Assembly: GCA_938010765.1 (NCBI GenBank)
Contig: CALLVX010000039.1
Coordinates: 1 to 64,000 of the forward strand
Length of the DNA: 64,000 nucleotides
Direction of reading: 5' to 3'
DNA from: an uncultured Flavobacteriaceae bacterium
Lineage (GTDB): Bacteria; Bacteroidota; Bacteroidia; Flavobacteriales; Flavobacteriaceae
Shown: positions 10,020-17,460 of the stretch, one piece after another
Numbering within the stretch: position 1 is the stretch's first letter
How the letters are laid out: every line of letters starts with the position of its first letter
The notes under the pieces: model-generated
The model's database searches: none
What the model was told of the DNA's origin: nothing
What the model saw: the letters and a program-made list of their open reading frames with translations, nothing else
Program-made: the position numbers and the translations under genes

Positions 10020-10290
10020 CCTAAAAAATTGAGGTTGCAAAGGTATTCTTTCTTTTTTCAATAGCTCCTTAAACCTTTTTCAAAGTTAAGCGTCAAACGT
10101 AAAATGCTGGTATGCTTTGCCCCCCGTAACTACAATATAGCGCTATGCTTCTCGTTATAGGTCTGTTGTGTAGGTGAAATCTTATTAACGAACAACATAC
10201 AATTTGCAAAAGGGCTTTGATCAGTTATAATTGCTGTTTCCTTTTGGGTTTTGCTTTGAGTGCCTGCAATACAACGCTAAAATCTAAAAC

Positions 10291-11115
10291 ATGAAATTAT
10301 CTATGAGGTTTTTTCCCTTGCTTTTGACCATCCTGTTTTTGGCTGTACTTTTTAATTCTTGTTCAAGTGATAACAGCGCAGACCCTATTGTCGATATTGA
10401 TGGCAGTGATGATGACAATAATGATGATGATAGCAATGATGATGAGACCGATGATACGGACTATGACATCAATGGTATTCTAGAATTATTCGAAGGCACC
10501 GATTTGTCCTATGAAGTTAGTGGTACCAATGTAATTTTTACAACCACCGACCTTCCGAACCATAAAAGCCCGTATTGGGCTACGGATAATGCACTTTACG
10601 AGGCCTATAATGGCACTAATAGTTCGTTTAATTTGAACCCGAACCGAATTAGCGAACAGAATATTGTATTCACAATTCCTTTGAACCCTTCAGCAGCAAC
10701 CAGTAATGCCGCGACACCTTTGGGTCCTATGGGAATTTCTAGAAATGGCGTCGTTTTTTATAACCAATATGCTGGCCCGAATAATCAAGCGCTTACCAAT
10801 GAAATCAATTCTTTTGATCAATGGTTGGGGCATCCCCAAAATGCAGGACAATACCACTACCATATCGAGCCTACATTTTTAACAGAGGAATTTGGCGCGA
10901 CGGCTTTCTTAGGATTGTTATCAGATGGTTTTCCTGTTTATGGGCCAATGGAAGATGGTATGGCAGTTACAAATGATGATTTAGATGATTTTCACGGACA
11001 TACCGGGGCGACAGCCGAATTTCCTAATGGTATTTATCATTATCATATTACCAGTGAAGACCCGTATCTTAACGGAAATGGATTTTACGGTACACCCGGA
11101 AATGTAAGCCAATAA
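10291..11115 (+). CDS. YHYH-domain lipoprotein
   Basis: 274 residues. SpII signal ending LAVLFNSC (lipid-modified Cys about residue 24) is followed by a strongly acidic low-complexity linker (about 34-55, almost only D, N, S), then the YHYH domain. This includes NRISEQNIVFTIPLNP, GPMGISRNGVVFYNQYAG, the namesake GQYHYHIEP and the second GIYHYHITSEDPYLNG near the C-terminus. The family is found in marine bacteria and its biochemical function is not established; clustered His and Tyr suggest metal binding. It is the first of four closely packed lipoprotein genes (2-base gap to the next), which suggests a shared envelope role, possibly with the SCO protein in metal or redox handling. Confidence 0.85.
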   Translation: MKLSMRFFPLLLTILFLAVLFNSCSSDNSADPIVDIDGSDDDNNDDDSNDDETDDTDYDINGILELFEGTDLSYEVSGTNVIFTTTDLPNHKSPYWATDNALYEAYNGTNSSFNLNPNRISEQNIVFTIPLNPSAATSNAATPLGPMGISRNGVVFYNQYAGPNNQALTNEINSFDQWLGHPQNAGQYHYHIEPTFLTEEFGATAFLGLLSDGFPVYGPMEDGMAVTNDDLDDFHGHTGATAEFPNGIYHYHITSEDPYLNGNGFYGTPGNVSQ

Positions 11116-11117
11116 AA

Positions 11118-11678
11118 ATGAAACTTTTCAAACTGCTTTTTCTGGTGGTTATTTTGCTGGTCGGATGCGGGGAAGAAATGCAAACACTTCCTAAAAATTC
11201 TTCAGACCTTCAATTAGAGAATGGGGTACTCTTTTATAAAGCGGAACCCTTTGAGGGTATTCTTTTTGAAAAATACGAAGACCGATCCTTTAAAAAGCAA
11301 ATTTCCTATACTAATGGTCGTAAAAACGGAATAGAGGAATGGTGGCATAAGAATGGGCAATTGTCTCAAAAAAGGTACTATTCCAAAGGGATAAAAGTGA
11401 AGAAACACCAAGGTTGGTGGGAAGATGGTCGCCCAAAGTTCGAATACCATTTTAATGAGGAAGGAGCGTATCACGGAAAACGAAAAGAATGGTATCGAAA
11501 CGGACAAATAGTACGTGATTTTAATTACTTTGATGGCAAAGAAGTTGGCAAACAGCGAATGTGGACGGACGCAGGGAAAATTAGGGCCAACTACGAAGTA
11601 AAAGATGGAGAGCGTTATGGTCTTATTGGTTTAAAGAAATGCTATACGGTAACTATCAATGAAAATGAACTTCAATAG
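11118..11678 (+). CDS. YwqK-family MORN-like repeat lipoprotein
   Basis: 186 residues. The SpII signal ends LLVGCGEEM (Cys about residue 17). The body contains several copies of the MORN-like YwqK motif: NGVLFYKAEPFEGILFE, NGRKNGIEEWWHKNGQLSQKRYY, KKHQGWWEDGRPKFEYHF, HGKRKEWYRNGQIVRDFNYFDG, VGKQRMWTDAGKIRANYEV. Members are often labelled toxin-antitoxin YwqK antitoxins, but nothing here supports a toxin-antitoxin role; the fold suggests a protein- or membrane-contact surface. It starts 2 bases after the YHYH gene and overlaps the SCO gene by 20 bases, so the four genes are very likely one operon. Confidence 0.82.
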   Translation: MKLFKLLFLVVILLVGCGEEMQTLPKNSSDLQLENGVLFYKAEPFEGILFEKYEDRSFKKQISYTNGRKNGIEEWWHKNGQLSQKRYYSKGIKVKKHQGWWEDGRPKFEYHFNEEGAYHGKRKEWYRNGQIVRDFNYFDGKEVGKQRMWTDAGKIRANYEVKDGERYGLIGLKKCYTVTINENELQ

Positions 11679-12330
11679 ACCGATGGTTTTGGTGTTTTTG
11701 CTATGGGGAGCTTTTTCGTGCAAGCCTACCGCGGAAAACGAGAATGAAAAAGATAGTTTTAAGTCTGTAGCGATAAAGGCATTGCCCTATTTCAACACCT
11801 CAGATTTAAGCCCTACCTGGGAAGGGGGTACGCATAAAATTCCACCGTTTGCTTTCCTCAATCAAAATGGAGAAACCATTACGAATGAAACCCTAAAGGG
11901 TAAAATTTACGTTACCGATTTCTTTTTTACCACCTGTCCGGGAATTTGTCCCAAGCTTACCAAGAATATGGGGTTGCTTCAAACTACCTACGAAAACGAC
12001 GATACAATTCAACTGGTCTCACATACGGTGATGCCTTGGAACGATTCGGTTCCGGTATTAAAAGAGTACGCACTAAGGAACAAGGTACTAGATTCAAAAT
12101 GGAACCTGCTAACAGGCAACCAAGAAGCCTTATACGATATAGCGCGTGCAGGATATTTTGCCGATGAAGACTTTTTAAAGACAAGAGATGTCAATGATTT
12201 TATTCATACAGAAAATTTTATTTTAGTAGATGGCAATGGGTATATTCGAGGATTATACAACGGAACCTTAGCATTTGATATTCGACGGTTGATACGGCAT
12301 ATTGCAATTCTAAAAAAAACGGACACTTAA
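11659..12330 (+). CDS. SCO1/SenC-family lipoprotein
   Basis: 223 residues. Signal peptide with lipobox GAFSC (Cys about 21), then a thioredoxin-like fold. The copper-binding and redox motif TTCPGICPKL (CxxxC, about residues 93-97) is present, and the conserved distal His is in DFIHTENFILVDGNGYIRG (about 180). SCO proteins deliver copper to the CuA site of cytochrome oxidase or act as envelope thiol-disulphide reductants. No oxidase genes are nearby, so a more general copper or redox role with the neighbouring YHYH protein is possible. The start overlaps the YwqK gene by 20 bases. Confidence 0.9.
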   Translation: MKMNFNRPMVLVFLLWGAFSCKPTAENENEKDSFKSVAIKALPYFNTSDLSPTWEGGTHKIPPFAFLNQNGETITNETLKGKIYVTDFFFTTCPGICPKLTKNMGLLQTTYENDDTIQLVSHTVMPWNDSVPVLKEYALRNKVLDSKWNLLTGNQEALYDIARAGYFADEDFLKTRDVNDFIHTENFILVDGNGYIRGLYNGTLAFDIRRLIRHIAILKKTDT

Positions 12331-12358
12331 AACTAAAGGGTTATGCCTATTTTTAGGC

Positions 12359-13387
12359 ATGCGATATTCTCTTCTTCTGTTTATAGGTTATTTGTTGGTC
12401 TCTTGTTCGGGAAATGAACAAGCACCTTTCACTTCAGTAAAGATTGAACCCCTTTACCAAGACACCATGAGCGTTCGTGCCATTGAACTAATGGGTAACA
12501 ATCTTGCTTTTGCAGGGAGTAATGGTATGTTTGGAAGCATTGACTTGGAAACGGGGAAGGTACGTTCAAATATAGAAAAATACCACACTAGTATTCCGGC
12601 GTTTAGATCCGTTGGTCATACGACCACCGATTTTTTTATGCTATCTATAGGAAACCCTGCACTGCTCTATAAGACCGGCGATCAGGGCCGTATGGAACTG
12701 GTTTATATGGAGGAAGGTGAAGGTGTTTTTTACGATGCGATGACCTTCTTAAATGGCCAAGAAGGCATTGCGGTGGGTGATGCGACCAAAGGATGTCTTA
12801 GTATTCTTATGACAAAAGATGGTGGGAATAGCTGGAAAAGAATACCCTGTGAAGAATTGCCGAAGGCCATTGATGGGGAAGGGGCTTTTGCGGCAAGTAA
12901 TACCAACATTAAAACGATTGGAGACCATATCTGGATTGCGACCACAAAACGGGTGCTGCACTCATCTGATAAGGGCAGTACATGGGAAACCTCTGAACCG
13001 CCTATCGATATAAATAAACCTACCTCCGGAGTGTATTCGATCGATTTTTATGATCAGGATATTGGTGTGGTCTTTGGTGGCGATTATACCGATCCGCTCG
13101 CTTCAAGAAATAATAAAGCACTCACAAAAGATGGTGGGAAAAACTGGTATACCATTGCCGATGGTAATGACCCAGGGTATCGAAGCTGCGTACAGTTCGT
13201 CCCCAATTCTGAAGGCAATGCCTTGGTGGTGGTGGGTTTTAAGGGAATTGATTATTCTAGCGATCAAGGAGCTTCTTGGAAGCAACTATCGAACGAGTCA
13301 TTTTATACCATTCGATTTCTAAATGATTCTGTTGCTTATGCGGCCGGTAAAAACCGTATTGCAAAGCTTACCTTTAAAAGAAATTAA
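12359..13387 (+). CDS. Ycf48-like / sialidase-fold beta-propeller lipoprotein
   Basis: 342 residues with an SpII signal ending LLVSCSGNEQ (Cys about 16). The body is a run of propeller blades with Asp-box-like motifs: TKDGGNSWKRI (about 150-160), SSDKGSTWETSEP (about 203-215), TKDGGKNWYTIADG (about 257-270), SSDQGASWKQL (about 304-314). This pattern belongs to the Ycf48/BNR propeller group, usually annotated as photosystem assembly-like or oxidoreductase. Here it is an envelope scaffold or binding protein of unknown partner. It begins 28 bases after the SCO stop codon and closes the four-lipoprotein group. Confidence 0.78.
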   Translation: MRYSLLLFIGYLLVSCSGNEQAPFTSVKIEPLYQDTMSVRAIELMGNNLAFAGSNGMFGSIDLETGKVRSNIEKYHTSIPAFRSVGHTTTDFFMLSIGNPALLYKTGDQGRMELVYMEEGEGVFYDAMTFLNGQEGIAVGDATKGCLSILMTKDGGNSWKRIPCEELPKAIDGEGAFAASNTNIKTIGDHIWIATTKRVLHSSDKGSTWETSEPPIDINKPTSGVYSIDFYDQDIGVVFGGDYTDPLASRNNKALTKDGGKNWYTIADGNDPGYRSCVQFVPNSEGNALVVVGFKGIDYSSDQGASWKQLSNESFYTIRFLNDSVAYAAGKNRIAKLTFKRN

Positions 13388-13390
13388 TTG

Positions 13391-13453
13391 AATGTTGAGC
13401 ATAATGAGATACCGTTCGGTCTAGTTCTTTACGGATCGATTCGGCTCAACATT
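13391..13453. terminator. Long hairpin between convergent genes
   Basis: A 10-base inverted repeat, AATGTTGAGC (13391-13400) with GCTCAACATT (13444-13453), encloses about 43 bases that contain a small inner hairpin ACCGTTCGGT. It sits exactly between the convergent Ycf48-like and DUF6515 genes. The T-tract is weak, so intrinsic termination is only probable. Confidence 0.4.
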
Positions 13454-13470
13454 TTAACTACAGGTATTTT

Positions 13471-13821
13471 TTAAACGGTTACGACCACAAAACCACGTCC
13501 TTTTTTCTTGTACCAAACACCTTTGTATTTGTACAATTTTCTCCCGTTTAAGTGTACCGCTTTATTACCTCTTGGTAAACTTCTTACTTTAATGCCCACG
13601 GGAGCCGCGCAAACTACGAACTTTTTACCGCTGGTCTTATACCAAACGCCCTTGGCAAAATGAAAATTAGCCTTCTTGTGAACGATCACCTTTGCCTTTG
13701 AAACCCTATGCACGACCTTGCCATGCTTTGGATATACTTTTACTACTGTGCGTTGCGCGTTTACAGAAATCATGGCTCCTAAAAAGGCTAATACCATAAA
13801 TACTACTTTAAGATTTTTCAT
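13471..13821 (-). CDS. DUF6515-like secreted small protein
   Basis: 116 residues, strongly basic. A cleavable signal peptide (hydrophobic to about residue 22, VNAQ) precedes repeats of a GVWYK pattern: FAKGVWYKTSGKKFVVCAAPVG (about 55-76) and KYKGVWYKKKGRGFVVV (about 98-114), with IKVRSLPRG between. This is the DUF6515 arrangement of Bacteroidetes periplasmic or outer-membrane proteins with unknown function. Single gene, convergent with the upstream lipoprotein operon. Confidence 0.7.
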   Translation of the reverse strand: MKNLKVVFMVLAFLGAMISVNAQRTVVKVYPKHGKVVHRVSKAKVIVHKKANFHFAKGVWYKTSGKKFVVCAAPVGIKVRSLPRGNKAVHLNGRKLYKYKGVWYKKKGRGFVVVTV

Positions 13822-13903
13822 AACGTTATAATTTAAAGACCTTCTTTATAATTTGGGTCTGTTATGTTTTTTTGACGCTGTTTGTTGGCCTTGGTTTAAT
13901 CAA

Positions 13904-13927
13904 AAAAGAGGCCCAATGGCCTCTTTT
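13904..13927 (-). terminator. Intrinsic terminator of the ECF sigma operon
   Basis: AAAAGAGGCC, loop CAAT, GGCCTCTTTT. Read on the minus strand the stem is followed by six T, 30 bases after the stop codon of the CpxP-like gene. The same hairpin could also insulate the DUF6515 gene. Confidence 0.85.
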
Positions 13928-13956
13928 CATGTAGTTTATCGAATAAATGGTTTTTG

Positions 13957-14415
13957 CTAGTTGCCGCCACCTCGATTTTGACGGTATTGTTTGAGTAGTC
14001 GGCGTTTGAAGCCATTTTCACTCTTTAATAATAGAAAGATTTTTTTAGCTGAAATAACGGTTTTCAATTCTTCAAGAAAAAGTTGTTGCTCTTTACTTTT
14101 TTCAGCCTCAAGAGCAACATACTCTTGTAGCAATTTATTGGCTTTCGTATCCGAAACAGCATTGATGTCTTTTAATTTGCTATAAATTTCGGTACGCTCA
14201 CGTTGTCTAAAATTCTCCATTTTTTCTTCATGGGCATTGTAGATGGGCCAGAATTCTTGTGCCTCATTACTGGTAAGGTTCAATCGTTCTGTAATAAAAG
14301 CTACTTTAAGGGCCTTTATTTTTTCTTTATCGGGCTTTCGTTGTCCGTAAAAAACCGTGGTAAAAAGCAGTAGGGCAATTACCAATATGTTTTTGTTAGT
14401 ACTCATGGTCTTCAA
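13957..14415 (-). CDS. Spy/CpxP-like periplasmic protein of an ECF sigma operon
   Basis: 152 residues. N-terminal signal (hydrophobic ILVIALLLFTTVFYG, mature end about QRKPDKEK), then a mostly helical, charged body. This carries the LTSNEAQEFWPIYNAHEEKMENFRQR segment (about 46-71), which resembles the LTxxQ motif region of Spy/CpxP, and a long Lys/Glu helix. Flavobacterial genomes often label this gene a sensor of ECF-type sigma factor. It ends the sigma - membrane protein - this gene operon and overlaps its upstream neighbour by 20 bases. A role in sensing or buffering envelope stress is inferred from context. Confidence 0.7.
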   Translation of the reverse strand: MKTMSTNKNILVIALLLFTTVFYGQRKPDKEKIKALKVAFITERLNLTSNEAQEFWPIYNAHEEKMENFRQRERTEIYSKLKDINAVSDTKANKLLQEYVALEAEKSKEQQLFLEELKTVISAKKIFLLLKSENGFKRRLLKQYRQNRGGGN

Positions 14416-14911
14416 TGTTTAGTTCATTAAAATCGTCGAGGTTCTCCTCTAAATAATCGATGATGTTTTCTTCGTTGATTTCGTTTTCGATAATATCTTT
14501 GATTTCTAATTCGTCAATTGGCAGTACTTCTGCAATTTCATAGCTGCTAAGCCCAAGTTCATTATTTTCAAAATAAGCGTCGATATCGGTGCTGGCCAGA
14601 TTGTCAAAAGTAGGGGGTGGGCTCACTGTTCGTTGTAAACCTACAATGGCAATAAGTACTGCGGCTACCGCTGCTGCTGCGAAGTAATACTTGCGGTATG
14701 GGTTTAAGGTGACTACTTTTGGTTCTTCCTCTTCTGCAAGTTTTTGTTTTAAGTTATTTTGAAGCTGCTCAAAATAACCTTCGGGCATGCTAAAGCCATC
14801 GGTCTTAGGCAGATCGGTATTTTCTTTCTCCAACCTATCCCTAAGCCTATCCGATAGGTTATCAAAGTAACCTTCGGGTGTTTTAAAACTGTCTTTGTCG
14901 AACTTTTTCAT
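14396..14911 (-). CDS. Single-pass membrane protein, probable anti-sigma factor
   Basis: 171 residues. The cytoplasmic N-terminus holds two copies of a short motif, FKTPEGYFDNL (about 9-19) and FSMPEGYFEQL (about 40-50). One transmembrane segment (about 74-90, YYFAAAAVAAVLIAIVGL) is followed by an extremely acidic extracytoplasmic tail rich in Glu, Asp and Asn. There is no zinc-binding HxxxCxxC. Position directly after the ECF sigma gene and topology both fit an anti-sigma factor, but there is no family-level proof. It is 33 bases downstream of the sigma gene and overlaps the CpxP-like gene. Confidence 0.65.
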   Translation of the reverse strand: MKKFDKDSFKTPEGYFDNLSDRLRDRLEKENTDLPKTDGFSMPEGYFEQLQNNLKQKLAEEEEPKVVTLNPYRKYYFAAAAVAAVLIAIVGLQRTVSPPPTFDNLASTDIDAYFENNELGLSSYEIAEVLPIDELEIKDIIENEINEENIIDYLEENLDDFNELNIEDHEY

Positions 14912-14944
14912 GTCTTTGGTTTGACGCTTGTACTTGAAACAAGC

Positions 14945-15487
14945 TTACACGTCTTTTAAAAATGCTTCAATCTTTTTTGTAGCCAAATGATAGGAAGCTT
15001 TAAGGCCGCCTACCGAGGTCTCCAATATTTCGGAGATTTCCTCATATTTGAGTTCCTCGAAATACTTCATATTAAATACCAATTTCTGTTTTTCAGGAAG
15101 GGTGGCAATTGCTTTTTGCAATTTCAATTGAATAACATCTCCCTCAAAATAAACATCTGCTTGTAAATTACCGATCATACGTTCTTGGAGCTCGGCATCA
15201 CTTACCCCAAATTTTTTAGATTTACTTCTCAAAAAACTAAGTGCCTCATTGGTTGCAATCCGGTACATCCAAGAATATAACCTGCTATCGCCCTTAAATC
15301 CACCGATGTTCTTATAAATCTTAATGAATGTATTTTGCAACACATCATCCGTATCATCATGGTCGAGTACAATTCTACGAATATGCCAATACAACCTTTT
15401 CTGGTAGGTGTTTACCAATACCTCAAAAGCCTTGGATTGGGTGGCTATATCTTTTAACTGGTCTATTAAGGTTTCCTCGGTCAGCAA
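14945..15487 (-). CDS. ECF RNA polymerase sigma factor
   Basis: 180 residues. Region 2 is clear (YQKRLYWHIRRIVLDHDDTDDVLQNTFIKIYKNI and GDSRLYSWMYRIATNEALSFLR, about 28-90), and so is region 4 (LPEKQKLVFNMKYFEELKYEEISEILETSVGGLKASYHLATKKIE, about 131-175), joined by a short linker as in ECF sigma factors. It heads a three-gene operon with a probable anti-sigma factor and a CpxP-like protein. An AAC-N16-CGTC promoter upstream suggests autoregulation. The inducing signal is probably envelope-related. Confidence 0.92.
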   Translation of the reverse strand: MLTEETLIDQLKDIATQSKAFEVLVNTYQKRLYWHIRRIVLDHDDTDDVLQNTFIKIYKNIGGFKGDSRLYSWMYRIATNEALSFLRSKSKKFGVSDAELQERMIGNLQADVYFEGDVIQLKLQKAIATLPEKQKLVFNMKYFEELKYEEISEILETSVGGLKASYHLATKKIEAFLKDV

Positions 15488-15514
15488 TAGATTCGGGTTT
15501 GAATTCGATTCTTT

Positions 15515-15538
15515 GACGTTAAAGTTAGGAAAAGGTTT
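15515..15538 (-). promoter_or_regulatory. Candidate ECF-type promoter of the sigma operon
   Basis: On the minus strand TTAAAC is followed by 16 bases and CGTC (plus positions 15515-15518), ending 27 bases before the sigma start codon. The same AAC-N16-CGTC layout occurs before the other ECF sigma gene at 55911-55934. The 16-base spacing and CGTC -10 fit known ECF promoters; autoregulation is inferred. Confidence 0.5.
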
Positions 15539-15633
15539 AAGTCACCCTTCCACTAAAGAAGAAATTTTTCATTGCCACTGTTGAAGTAGATGTCTTAAAA
15601 AACAATTCCTGGTTAAAAAATCGCTTTTAGAGG

Positions 15634-17460
15634 TTAGGAGTCTAATGATTGCATGGTCACCAACTTTTTATAAGTACCGTTGGCCGCTAGTAGTTCACTG
15701 TGGGACCCTTGTTCTACAATTTCTCCTTTTTTGAGTACCACAATAGTATTGGCGTTTTGAATAGTAGAGAGCCGATGGGCAATTACAATGGATGTTCGGT
15801 TGCGCATCATTTTTTCCAAAGCATCTTGAACAAGCCGTTCACTTTCGGTATCCAAGGCAGAAGTAGCCTCGTCTAAAATCATGATAGGAGGGTTTTTCAA
15901 TACAGCTCTCGCAATCGAAAGACGTTGCTTTTGACCACCACTTAGTTTATTGCCGCTATCTCCGATATTGGTATCATACCCTTGCGGTAGTTCTTGAATA
16001 AAATCATGGGCATTCGCAATTTTGGCCGCTTCAATGATTTCTTCCTCCGTTGCATTTTCTTTCCCCAACGCAATATTGTTCCGTACGGTGTCATTAAAGA
16101 GAATCGAATCTTGTGTTACCAACCCCATGAGATCTCTAAGCGACTTTTTCGTTAGTTGTTTTATGTTGCTTCCATCGATTTCAATGGTACCTTTATTTAC
16201 ATCATAGAATCGGGTAACCAAATTAGCAATAGTACTTTTTCCACTACCTGATTGCCCTACCAGCGCTACAGTGTGACCTTTTGGTACAGTAAGGTCGAAG
16301 CTTTTTAATACGTATTCATCTTCGTATTTGAATGACACATCGTTCAATGTAATCGTGGTTTCGAAACTTTCTTTTTGTAAAGCATTTGGGGCTTCCGAAA
16401 TGGGATTTTCAGTTTCCAAAATTTCCAATACACGTTCAGCTGCGGCATTCCCTTTTTTAACGCCGTAGGATGCCTTGCTAATTGATTTTGCCGGGGTCAG
16501 AATATTATATGCCAATCCCATATAGGCAATAAAGGAAGAGGCATCTAAGGTTTTATCTATTAGTACCATTTTTCCGCCAAACCAGAGCAATACTCCAATA
16601 ACGAGGATTCCCAAGAATTCCCCTGTTGGGGAAGCCAGGTTTTGCCGATTGAGCAAGCTGTTGGAGAAGTCGAAAAAACGTTTGGTCGAACCACTAAATA
16701 CTTTGTAGAAACGAGATTCTGAATTAAAAGCCTTAATTACGCGAAGACCGCCAAGAGTCTCTTCAACAACCGACAAAAACTGTCCTTGTTCTTTTTGAAC
16801 ATTATCCGATTGTTTTTTTAAGGATTTCCCTATGCGGGAAATAATACTGCCCGCAACGGGAATAAAAATAAAGACAAACAAAGTTAGTTTCGCACTTATT
16901 CCAAACATGATAAGAATGGTGAATAAAATGGTCAGAGGTTCCCTTACAATGAGCTCCAAAACCGAAAGAAACGAATGCTGAATCTCTAGAACGTCAGAGG
17001 TAATACGTGCAATGACATCGCCCTTGCGTTTTTCAGAGTAGTATGAAATGGGGAGGTCGGTTATTTTTTGATACATTTTATTTCGAATATCCTTTAACAC
17101 CCCATTTCTAAGGAAGGTGATAAAATACATCGCCATGTAGTTGAATACATTTTTGAACAGAAAAAGTACCAAAACTAGTCCTATGACCAATACCAGCCCT
17201 TTCATATCGTCATCTCCCGAGTATTGGTTGACCCTAAAACTCATATAATCTTGCAAGTAGTCCTTTATGTATCGAACTCCTTTGTAAATTGGCTCGATGG
17301 TCACTTTCTTGCCCTTATCGAAAAGTACATCGAGCATGGGTATTAAGGCTGCAAAAGAAAGTGCACTAAAAAGAGCATATAGAACGTTAAAAAAAATGTT
17401 CAGGTAACCATAATTGCGGTACGGTTTCGCAAACTGAAGAATTTTTTTGAAATATTCCAT
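15634..17460 (-). CDS. ABC exporter, fused permease-ATPase (MsbA-like)
   Basis: 608 residues, the usual half-transporter length. A six-helix exporter domain (about 1-330) precedes a complete ATPase domain: Walker A GQSGSGKST (about 399-407), Q-loop TQDS, signature LSGGQKQR (about 508-515), Walker B IMILDEATSALD (about 527-538) and H-loop IVIAHRLST. It functions as a homodimer. The family includes lipid A flippases and multidrug exporters, and the substrate cannot be assigned here. Its ATG overlaps the stop codon of the phosphoglucomutase gene by one base (TAATG), so the two are translationally coupled. Confidence 0.92.
   Translation of the reverse strand: MEYFKKILQFAKPYRNYGYLNIFFNVLYALFSALSFAALIPMLDVLFDKGKKVTIEPIYKGVRYIKDYLQDYMSFRVNQYSGDDDMKGLVLVIGLVLVLFLFKNVFNYMAMYFITFLRNGVLKDIRNKMYQKITDLPISYYSEKRKGDVIARITSDVLEIQHSFLSVLELIVREPLTILFTILIMFGISAKLTLFVFIFIPVAGSIISRIGKSLKKQSDNVQKEQGQFLSVVEETLGGLRVIKAFNSESRFYKVFSGSTKRFFDFSNSLLNRQNLASPTGEFLGILVIGVLLWFGGKMVLIDKTLDASSFIAYMGLAYNILTPAKSISKASYGVKKGNAAAERVLEILETENPISEAPNALQKESFETTITLNDVSFKYEDEYVLKSFDLTVPKGHTVALVGQSGSGKSTIANLVTRFYDVNKGTIEIDGSNIKQLTKKSLRDLMGLVTQDSILFNDTVRNNIALGKENATEEEIIEAAKIANAHDFIQELPQGYDTNIGDSGNKLSGGQKQRLSIARAVLKNPPIMILDEATSALDTESERLVQDALEKMMRNRTSIVIAHRLSTIQNANTIVVLKKGEIVEQGSHSELLAANGTYKKLVTMQSLDS

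Noticed and set aside
11118-11678. Toxin-antitoxin interpretation of the YwqK-family gene
   Set aside because: No toxin gene is adjacent, and the protein is a predicted lipoprotein in an envelope operon; the name reflects database labels only.
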